Assembly (NCBI GenBank): GCA_965120415.1
Contig: CBCPNA010000077.1
Location: 1 to 12,820 of the forward strand
Direction of reading: 5' to 3'
From: CBCPNA01 sp965120415
Lineage (GTDB): Bacteria; Bacillota; Clostridia; Lachnospirales; CAG-274
Length of the DNA: 12,820 bases
Part shown: positions 1-4,967 of the stretch, in pieces
Layout of the letters: each line of letters opens with the position of its first letter
How positions within the stretch are numbered: the first letter of the stretch is position 1
Position numbers and translations under genes: made by a program
Notes under the pieces: generated by a model
Seen by the model: the letters and a program-made list of their open reading frames with translations, nothing else
Databases searched by the model: none
What the model was told of the DNA's origin: nothing

Positions 1-19
1 AAAAATATTATCGATAAAA

Positions 20-78
20 CATATCAACTTGCTTTTTATAGCTAAAATTGATATGCTTGTCAACAATATTGTTGACAA
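20..78. repeat. Stem-loop and 22-bp perfect palindrome
   Basis: Two symmetric elements lie side by side. Arms CATATCAA (20-27) and TTGATATG (48-55) are perfectly complementary around a 20-nt loop. Directly after them, 57-78 is a perfect 22-bp palindrome, TTGTCAACAAT followed by its own reverse complement. The palindrome contains TTGACA (72-77), so it could cover a -35 element, but no convincing -10 follows at the right distance. No such palindrome precedes the second cassette at 671-944. It could be a repressor operator or a site belonging to a gene left of the window; which one cannot be told from the sequence. Confidence 0.5.
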
Positions 79-100
79 TAATTTAACCGTATATTAAATA

Positions 101-354
101 TTGCTTTTTATTATATACATAATAGAATCAACTTTAATATTATATATAAAAAATACTTATACTTTAATCTATTTTTTAAATATAAATCAAATAAAATAAC
201 TAGTATAAAAAAATAATATATAATAACTTTTCTATAATAAAAATTTATAAATTGTGTATTGCTTAAATAAAATTTTACATGTATAATAACTATATTAATA
301 ATATACTTATTAATATTTTTAACAATATAAAATATAAAAAAGGAGACAAATATT
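101..354 (+). repeat. Duplicated leader region, copy 1
   Basis: This gene-free AT-rich stretch is nearly the same as 671-944. The longest identical block seen is 46 nt (208-253 against 804-849), and similarity continues with small indels up to the start codon, including the same AAAAAAGGAG ribosome site. The repeat carries the promoter at 259-287 and an untranslated leader of about 60 nt. No reading frame or structured RNA was recognised. Conservation of AT-rich non-coding DNA next to two different ORFs suggests that the leader is copied as a unit with its gene or has a regulatory job. Confidence 0.8.
259..287 (+). promoter_or_regulatory. Predicted sigma-A promoter of the 81-aa gene
   Basis: TTGCTT (259-264), 17-bp spacer, TATAAT (282-287). 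The same place in the second cassette has TTGATT and TAAAAT, which supports it. Start of transcription would be near 294. The region is so AT-rich that other -10-like hexamers, such as TATAAT near 232, cannot be excluded. Confidence 0.5.
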
Positions 355-600
355 ATGCCAAATGATGCTATACAAAATGTTGTACTAAATGAACAACTAA
401 ATAAAGATAATGAAGAACAACTTCGCGAGACTCAAAATAAACAAATGTTAATTTTTCAATTAAAAATAGCACAATTAAAGAAATACGAAAATCAACTAAA
501 AAAGCAACAACAACTAGATCTAGAACAACAACTAGCTCTAGAACAACAAGAACTGAAAAAAACTAAAAAATTAAACTTCAAAAACTCATTAATAATATAA
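355..600 (+). CDS. Small Q/E/K-rich coiled-coil protein of unknown function
   Basis: An 81-residue protein, not recognised as a known family. Residues 13-70 are almost wholly charged or Q residues with regularly spaced I/L, as in a long alpha-helical coiled coil. Near the end the block LDLEQQ-LALEQQ comes from an 18-nt imperfect DNA repeat at about 516-551. There is no signal peptide and no membrane segment. The start is fixed by AAGGAG 8-9 nt upstream. The gene has its own promoter and ends just before a hairpin terminator, and both flanks are copied around the next gene (945-1754). The last codons (KNS before the stop) line up in frame with the last codons of that larger protein, so this one may be a shortened or diverged paralogue. 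Low complexity weakens any such inference. That it is a gene is supported by the ribosome site and the intact transcription unit. Confidence 0.65.
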   Translation: MPNDAIQNVVLNEQLNKDNEEQLRETQNKQMLIFQLKIAQLKKYENQLKKQQQLDLEQQLALEQQELKKTKKLNFKNSLII

Positions 601-614
601 TATACATAATTTTA

Positions 615-660
615 AAGCGACATATTTACCAGTCTAAAAAGCTGGTAAAAAATGTCGCTT
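615..660 (+). terminator. Hairpin terminator of cassette 1
   Basis: Outer stem AAGCGACAT/ATGTCGCTT (9 bp), inner stem TTTACCAG/CTGGTAAA (8 bp) with a small A/AA internal loop, 9-nt apical loop. It is followed by a T-rich but broken tract. The 41-nt block 603-643 is repeated exactly at 1757-1797. Confidence 0.75.
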
Positions 661-670
661 ATATTATTAT

Positions 671-944
671 TTGCTATTTTATTAATATATTAATATTAAT
701 TTTTCTTATATTCATAATAAAATTAATTTTAATGTTATTATATAAAAAATGCTTATAATTTAATCTATTTTTAAAATTATAAATCAAATAAAATAATTAG
801 TATAAAAAATAATATATAATAACTTTTCTATAATAAAAATTTATAAATTATGTATTGATTAAATAAAATTTTATATGTTAAAATAATTATGTTAATAATA
901 TATCTATTAATATTTTTAATACTATAAAAAAGGAGCTAAATATT
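671..944 (+). repeat. Duplicated leader region, copy 2
   Basis: Second copy of the non-coding region 101-354, about 20 nt longer through small insertions. It holds the promoter at 855-884 and a ribosome site AAAAAAGGAG placed as in copy 1. Nothing else is visible in this gene-free stretch apart from AT-rich sequence. Confidence 0.8.
855..884 (+). promoter_or_regulatory. Predicted sigma-A promoter of the 269-aa gene
   Basis: TTGATT (855-860), 18-bp spacer, TAAAAT (879-884), aligned with the promoter of copy 1. The -35 is better and the -10 weaker than in copy 1, so the two units may differ in strength. Confidence 0.5.
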
Positions 945-1754
945 ATGAAAAATATTGTAGCACGTACGAAACTCAAAGAAGATGTTGAAATGTATTTTAA
1001 TACTATTAATCAAAAAATTGATGCATTGCTTAATGATACTCAAAAATTAATTGAAAATTCCTATCGGTCGTTTTTTGTGCATAAAGAATGGCGTCGCTTA
1101 GGATATAGAGCTAGTGACCTTTTAGTTGAGCTTGAAAATCAAAAATCTTCATTTCTTTGGATGATACGTACAAATCTATCAGAAAATTCTAATTTTTCAA
1201 ACATAATTGCAGAATATAAAGCTTATATTAATAATTATTTTGAAAAAAGAACTACTCTATTACCAGAAATAATAACAAAATGTGAATTTGTAAGGGCTAA
1301 TAGTCCTTTTGTAAAGCGTATTAATTATGCTCCTTCTGTAGTCGATTATGCAATAGAAGATGCTATTGCATATAATAATACTAATAAAATTAATATTACA
1401 GATATTGCAAACCCTCGTGATATTAAATATATTCTTTCAAAAATGCTTGTAGATGAAAAAATACATCTACAAAAGACAGAAAAAACTCTACAATCAGAGC
1501 TAGATGAAGCATATAAAGAAATAATAAATCTAAAATTAAAATTAGAACAAATAGAACACCCAGGACAACAAGAAAATAAATTACTCTTAAAACAAGTAAG
1601 AGAAGATATACAAGAACGTGTTATACAAAAATATGCTCAAGCAGAACAAGCACAAGTAGATTCTCAACCGTGCTTAGAGCAAATGCCAGTAACGCAACGA
1701 ATAGAACGAGCTCAACAAGAAGAAAACAAAAACTCACAAGTTGAAGAAAGATAA
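945..1754 (+). CDS. Unknown 269-aa protein with C-terminal coiled coil and Q/E tail
   Basis: I do not recognise this family. Three parts can be seen. Residues 1-165 look like a mostly helical globular domain with many aromatic residues (for example HKEWRRLGYRASDLL at about 46-60). Residues 170-205 form a coiled coil rich in K, E and L. Residues 205-269 are a polar Q/E-rich tail that is probably disordered. There is no signal peptide or membrane segment, so it is predicted to be cytoplasmic. The start is set by AAAGGAG 8-9 nt upstream, at the same place as in the first cassette. The gene is alone in its unit, between a duplicated leader and a duplicated terminator. Its codon use includes CGT/CGA arginine codons and is a little less AT-biased than that of its left neighbour. 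It could be a secreted-by-other-means effector, an accessory-element gene or a structural protein; nothing in the sequence decides this. Confidence 0.75.
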   Translation: MKNIVARTKLKEDVEMYFNTINQKIDALLNDTQKLIENSYRSFFVHKEWRRLGYRASDLLVELENQKSSFLWMIRTNLSENSNFSNIIAEYKAYINNYFEKRTTLLPEIITKCEFVRANSPFVKRINYAPSVVDYAIEDAIAYNNTNKINITDIANPRDIKYILSKMLVDEKIHLQKTEKTLQSELDEAYKEIINLKLKLEQIEHPGQQENKLLLKQVREDIQERVIQKYAQAEQAQVDSQPCLEQMPVTQRIERAQQEENKNSQVEER

Positions 1755-1768
1755 TGTACATAATTTTA

Positions 1769-1816
1769 AAGCGACATATTTACCAGTCTAAAAAGCTTTG
1801 GTAAAAAATGTCGCTT
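1769..1816 (+). terminator. Hairpin terminator of cassette 2
   Basis: Same outer stem AAGCGACAT/ATGTCGCTT as the hairpin at 615-660 and the inner stem TTTACCA/TGGTAAA; a TT insertion near the loop (GCTTTGG instead of GCTGG) leaves the stem intact. T-rich sequence follows. Confidence 0.75.
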
Positions 1817-2005
1817 ATATTATTATTAATATTATTTGCCATCTTTAGATACTATATTTATAAATATTTAATAATTTATTCCTTTTTATCATATTACTTA
1901 ACAAATAAAATTATATTTTATTAATATATCTATAAAACCTGCTCCTTTTATTTTATGCATTTTATATCATATTCCATATTTTGTAATTAAGCTTTAAAAA
2001 ACTTC

Positions 2006-2035
2006 TTGACTTTTTATTATTTAATAACATATAAT
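2006..2035 (+). promoter_or_regulatory. Predicted sigma-A promoter facing the tRNA
   Basis: TTGACT (2006-2011), 18-bp spacer, TATAAT (2030-2035). Transcription would start near 2042 and run through the hairpin at 2066-2104. No ORF follows directly. Confidence 0.5.
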
Positions 2036-2041
2036 ATAAAA

Positions 2042-2110
2042 AAGGCTATAATTAAGCATAATAAAGCTTTAAGACCACTACAAGCTGTAGTGCATACTTA
2101 AAGCCCCTTT
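2042..2110 (+). ncRNA. Candidate small RNA of about 70 nt
   Basis: A near-consensus promoter lies just upstream and a long hairpin with CCCCTTTT after it lies at the end, so a short independent transcript is possible. It contains no useful ORF. It does not match a small RNA family I know. The alternative is that the hairpin only ends the minus-strand tRNA transcript and the promoter is chance, or that the transcript reads on antisense to the tRNA into the gene at 2307. Confidence 0.35.
2066..2104. terminator. Two-part hairpin, probable terminator downstream of tRNA-Arg
   Basis: Outer stem GCTTTAAG/CTTAAAGC (8 bp), internal loop AC/CATA, inner stem CACTACA/TGTAGTG (7 bp), loop AGC. On the minus strand it is followed by TTTATTATG, after the tRNA; on the plus strand by CCCCTTTT. 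The T-tracts are weak on both sides, so it may act in either direction. Confidence 0.5.
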
Positions 2111-2117
2111 TCATATA

Positions 2118-2189
2118 TGCACCTTACGGGGATCGAACCCGTATCTCTTAGTCCGGAGCCAAGCGCTCTATCCATTAAGCTAAAGGTGC
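2118..2189 (-). tRNA. tRNA-Arg (anticodon CCG)
   Basis: The minus strand folds into a full cloverleaf: acceptor stem GCACCTT/AAGGTGC, D stem GCTT/GAGC, anticodon stem CTTGG/CTAAG with loop CTCCGGA, T stem ACGGG/CCCGT with loop TTCGATC. The anticodon is CCG, reading the arginine codon CGG. The discriminator base is A and the 3' CCA is not encoded. A CGG-reading tRNA serves a codon that is rare in such an AT-rich genome. Confidence 0.95.
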
Positions 2190-2198
2190 TTTTTAGTA

Positions 2199-2227
2199 AT
2201 TATAATAAATATGCAAAAAATAGTCAA
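2199..2227 (-). promoter_or_regulatory. tRNA-Arg promoter
   Basis: Minus strand TTGACT (2227-2222), 17-bp spacer, TATAAT (2204-2199). The start of transcription would be only a few bases before the mature tRNA end at 2189. Confidence 0.85.
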
Positions 2228-2231
2228 CTAT

Positions 2232-2294
2232 TTAGAATAAATTAGAATAAAAATTTTTTTTGTGTCAATATTAATTATATGTAATTTATTCTAA
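2232..2294. repeat. 12-bp inverted repeat abutting the ribosome site of the DUF2508 gene
   Basis: TTAGAATAAATT (2232-2243) is perfectly complementary to AATTTATTCTAA (2283-2294). The last two bases of the right arm are the first two of the AAGGAG ribosome site (2293-2298). A second copy of TTAGAATAA at 2242-2250 overlaps the left arm and could pair with the same right arm. It may be an operator or an alternative-pairing element in the leader; chance in AT-rich DNA is possible. Confidence 0.45.
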
Positions 2295-2306
2295 GGAGTG
2301 TAATTT

Positions 2307-2591
2307 ATGGAAGTTTTATTAGCGAACAACAAAAAACCTTTATTTAAAAAAAAATCGACTGCTTTAAACAAAGAGACGGAAGAAATCTTATTTTTTTTAT
2401 ATGAAACAAAAGAAAAGCTAGATTATGCAGAGCTATGCCTTAACTATGCTGATACAGACCTTATGATAGATAGCTATATATACGAGCTTTTAGCCTTAAA
2501 AAACAAGCTAGATTATTACCTAAGGCTTAGTAAAGAAAAAGGTATATGTATAAATATGGCAAGCTCTTTAAAAAAAATAAAAGTTTCTTAA
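2307..2591 (+). CDS. DUF2508 (YaaL-like) family protein
   Basis: A 94-residue soluble helical protein. Residues 22-76 resemble the DUF2508/YaaL family of Firmicutes: a helix starting ETEEILFFLYETKEKLDYA, then a central D-x-x-x-I-D-S-Y-I-Y-E-L segment (about 51-61) followed by a second helix ending in YYLRLSKEK. The family has no established biochemical role; in Bacillus, YaaL lies near recR and bofA, which are not seen here. Start chosen by AAGGAG 8 nt upstream of ATG. It precedes the rhomboid gene by 78 nt on the same strand and the two may be co-transcribed. The lysine-rich N-terminus (NNKKPLFKKK) is longer than in typical members. The call rests on the pattern of the central motif and is moderately sure. 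Confidence 0.7.
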   Translation: MEVLLANNKKPLFKKKSTALNKETEEILFFLYETKEKLDYAELCLNYADTDLMIDSYIYELLALKNKLDYYLRLSKEKGICINMASSLKKIKVS

Positions 2592-2594
2592 AAT

Positions 2595-2643
2595 AATTTG
2601 TTTAAACATTTTAATTATACATTAATTTGTTTAAACATTTTTA
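2595..2643 (+). repeat. 20-bp exact direct repeat with palindromic core
   Basis: TAATTTGTTTAAACATTTTA occurs at 2595-2614 and again, unchanged, at 2624-2643, 29 bp apart start to start. Each copy holds the palindrome TGTTTAAACA. The pair fills the gap between the DUF2508 and rhomboid genes and ends 15 bp before the rhomboid ribosome site, as a tandem operator would. Confidence 0.8.
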
Positions 2644-2669
2644 TTTAATAAATATTTGAGGTACACTGC

Positions 2670-3695
2670 ATGAATAACTTATTTTTTAAAAATTTTAGCC
2701 AAAACCTTTTAGAGCAAGATTTTAGCCGTATAGATATAAAAATTGATAAAATAGAAATATCTTGCTTTTTTAAGCTTTTAGGAAATAATCTATATTTTTT
2801 AGCCCCTTTACATATAGATAATACAGAGTTTGCAGCTATTTTTGATTTTGTTAAAGATATTGTTAAAGCTAATTTTAAATTTGATGTTATTAATAAAATA
2901 TTTTTTTTAGAAATTTTAATAGCTGATGATATAAATGAAGACTTGATAAAATATGTGACACACAATTGCAATTTTGAAGACAAAATTATTAATATAAAAT
3001 GGCTTGTAGATACAAAAGATTTAAACATAATCTGCAACGGCAACCAGCCAACTAAATTATTAAATATAACAAATATAATAAAAAGTTCATTTGATAATAA
3101 TAAAAATAACAAAAATGATAAAAATATATATAATTTTAAATACAAAAACGGCAATACTTCTTTTACATTAGCAACTATATTTATTTTAATATGCGTGCAT
3201 ATTTTTTCTATAGCTATAGATTATCATGATAGCCTAATAAATGCTTTTTGCATATCGCCTTATATGTTTAAAGATAAAGAATATTACCGTATATTTACGG
3301 CGATGTTTTTTCATCTTAATTTTTATCATTTAATTTCAAATGTATTAAGCCTTTATATTTTTGGCTCCAGACTAGAAAAGTATTTAGGCAAGGTAAATTA
3401 TGTAGCCACCTATACTTTCGGTATTATTTTATCTGGTTTATTTAGCTTTTTTATAAATAAAGATGCATATTCTATAGGGGCTAGCGGTGCTATATTTGCT
3501 TTAGAAGGTTTTTTATTATATTATAGCTTTAAATATAAAAAAATATTTGCAGGGCTTGATTTTTTTGTATTTATACAATTTGCTGTAATAAATATATTGT
3601 TTGGCTTTTTGTACCCTAATATAGATAATGCTGGACATATAGGGGGCTTTTTGGCTGGTATAATAGCTGGGGCTATACTTTCTTTATTTCATTAG
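2670..3695 (+). CDS. Rhomboid family intramembrane serine protease
   Basis: A 341-residue membrane protease that would cut transmembrane helices of substrate proteins inside the lipid bilayer. Residues 1-155 are a cytoplasmic domain ending in an N/K-rich linker (141-152), a layout like that of B. subtilis GluP/YqgP. Hydrophobic segments follow from about 163. The rhomboid hallmarks are intact: H-L-N-F-Y-H-L-I-S-N with H215, H220 and N224 in the second segment, G-A-S-G-A at 270-274 with the catalytic serine S272, and A-G-H-I-G-G at 321-326 with the catalytic histidine H323. The protein ends right after the last membrane segment, without the TPR extension found in GluP. The start is set by GAGG 8 nt upstream. 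The substrate cannot be predicted. It is preceded by a 20-bp direct repeat and faces the convergent HAD gene; no good terminator is visible after it. Confidence 0.93.
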   Translation: MNNLFFKNFSQNLLEQDFSRIDIKIDKIEISCFFKLLGNNLYFLAPLHIDNTEFAAIFDFVKDIVKANFKFDVINKIFFLEILIADDINEDLIKYVTHNCNFEDKIINIKWLVDTKDLNIICNGNQPTKLLNITNIIKSSFDNNKNNKNDKNIYNFKYKNGNTSFTLATIFILICVHIFSIAIDYHDSLINAFCISPYMFKDKEYYRIFTAMFFHLNFYHLISNVLSLYIFGSRLEKYLGKVNYVATYTFGIILSGLFSFFINKDAYSIGASGAIFALEGFLLYYSFKYKKIFAGLDFFVFIQFAVINILFGFLYPNIDNAGHIGGFLAGIIAGAILSLFH

Positions 3696-3796
3696 CCCCC
3701 TCTATTTTTATAATAAATTTTATTAAATCTTATTTTTGCCCAAAATTTATAACATGTTTATCTATAAGCTTTTGATAATCAATAAGCCTTGAGGAG

Positions 3797-4393
3797 CTAT
3801 TTGCCTTTATTTTTAAGGCTTTTTTTATATTCAAGCCATTCAAAAAAGCAGTCACCTTTTACCAAAAAAGCTTTTTGGGCAATAGATGCTAAAGGCTCAT
3901 CAGAAAATGAGTCTGAATAAAATTCATTTATCAAGGCTTCTGGCATTTCCTTTTTTAGTCTTATAACCTTTTCTTTACCGTAGCAATTTTGCCCTTCGTA
4001 TTTACCTGTTTTTTTATCCACTTTAGATGCTATTAAATATTTTATGCCTAAATCTTCACAAATAGGCTCAAGCAAAAATTGCGGCGATGCAGATATTATT
4101 ATATCTGTATCTTTTTTATTTTTATAATAAAAATCTTTTATTAAAGCTTTATTTACTTTCCAAAAATCTATAACTTCTTTATCTATATTTTTTATTATTT
4201 TAAAACAAGAATAAAATTTTTCTTTAAAGCTTGTTTTATCTATTATTTTAAGGCTAAATAATATAAAGTAAAAAAGCTGTTTTGGTAAATAAATAATAAT
4301 TTGTGGATGCTTTTTTAAAAGATAAAAATAAAACTTTTGTGTACTATCACCAGCAAAAATAGTTTTATCAAAATCATAAACATTAACTTTCAT
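3797..4393 (-). CDS. HAD-IB family phosphatase
   Basis: A 198-residue member of the haloacid dehalogenase superfamily, subfamily IB, which removes phosphate from small molecules through a phospho-aspartate. Motif I is VYDFDKT with nucleophile D7 and acid/base D9. A helical cap follows at about 20-90. Motif II is IISASP with S101; a lysine K140 in YGKEK and the acidic pair D161 and D165 in YSDSFSDEPL form motifs III and IV. The combination is like SerB and PgpC-type enzymes, but the substrate is unknown. It is the last gene of a leftward run, 17 nt after the YfcE-like gene; its own ribosome site is poor (TTAATAAG before ATG), so translation may depend on the upstream gene. A different frame stays open for about 23 codons past its stop (to 3730), hinting at a frameshift near the 3' end. 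Confidence 0.85.
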   Translation of the reverse strand: MKVNVYDFDKTIFAGDSTQKFYFYLLKKHPQIIIYLPKQLFYFILFSLKIIDKTSFKEKFYSCFKIIKNIDKEVIDFWKVNKALIKDFYYKNKKDTDIIISASPQFLLEPICEDLGIKYLIASKVDKKTGKYEGQNCYGKEKVIRLKKEMPEALINEFYSDSFSDEPLASIAQKAFLVKGDCFFEWLEYKKSLKNKGK

Positions 4394-4410
4394 CTTATTA
4401 AGTTATTACG

Positions 4411-4956
4411 CTAAAATTTTTGTAATTTTAGGCTATCTCCTTCTAAATTTTTTATAGTAAAGGTTCTATCTTCATATATCATATAGCTATTTTCTTGATT
4501 ATCTTTTGGCATACATATAGAGCCTGGGTTTATATATGTTCCTATTTCCATCTTTTCTATCGTGTATACATGGGTATGTCCGTGTATCATAATATCGCTG
4601 TCTTTAAAACTACTTGGTATATTTTGCTTATTATATATATGTCCGTGGGTTAAAAACATCTCTATACCGTCTGCCAAAAATAGCTCAAAATCTTTTGTTA
4701 TAGAAAACTCAAGCACCATTTGGTCTACTTCTGCATCACAATTGCCTCGAACGCAAATTATTTTATCTTTTAAAGAATTTAATATTTGAGATACTTCTAA
4801 AGGGTTATAATCTTTAGGAAGAGGATTTCTTGGCCCATGATAAAGCAAATCGCCCAATAAGATAAGCTTTTCTGCCTTTTCTTTTTCAAAAATTTCTTTT
4901 AGCTTGTTACAATAAAATAACGAGCCGTGCAAATCTGACGCAAACATTATTTTCAT
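4411..4956 (-). CDS. yfcE: YfcE-type metallophosphoesterase
   Basis: A 181-residue soluble enzyme of the calcineurin-like phosphoesterase superfamily, YfcE/MJ0936 branch, which cleaves phosphodiesters using two bound metal ions. All metal ligands are visible: DLHG (D8, H10), GDLLYHG (D36), GNCD (N72), THGH (H104) and GHTH (H127, H129), plus the family ending INPGS at 142-146. The length is typical. The start is set by AGGAG 7-8 nt upstream, which overlaps the stop codon TAG of the receptor gene in front, so the two are almost certainly translated from one message. The physiological substrate of this family is not settled. The linked HAD phosphatase suggests joint work on a phosphorylated metabolite, which is inference. 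Confidence 0.9.
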   Translation of the reverse strand: MKIMFASDLHGSLFYCNKLKEIFEKEKAEKLILLGDLLYHGPRNPLPKDYNPLEVSQILNSLKDKIICVRGNCDAEVDQMVLEFSITKDFELFLADGIEMFLTHGHIYNKQNIPSSFKDSDIMIHGHTHVYTIEKMEIGTYINPGSICMPKDNQENSYMIYEDRTFTIKNLEGDSLKLQKF

Positions 4957-4967
4957 ATAATCAACTC

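Larger units (their letters stand above)
1755..2117. other. Gene-free stretch between cassette 2 and tRNA-Arg
   Basis: The left end holds the cassette 2 terminator (1769-1816). From 1817 to about 2005 I see only AT-rich sequence with no coding frame of note. The right end holds a plus-strand promoter (2006-2035) and a strong hairpin (2066-2104), described separately. Confidence 0.6.

Noticed and set aside
2645..3154. 169-aa minus-strand frame opposite the start of the rhomboid gene
   Set aside because: It is the shadow of the rhomboid gene: no ribosome site, hydrophobic low-complexity translation, and the plus-strand protein has clear rhomboid motifs.
3696..3796. Terminator between the convergent rhomboid and HAD genes
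   Set aside because: Only short AT hairpins such as AATAAA/TTTATT are seen, with no clear stem and T-run.
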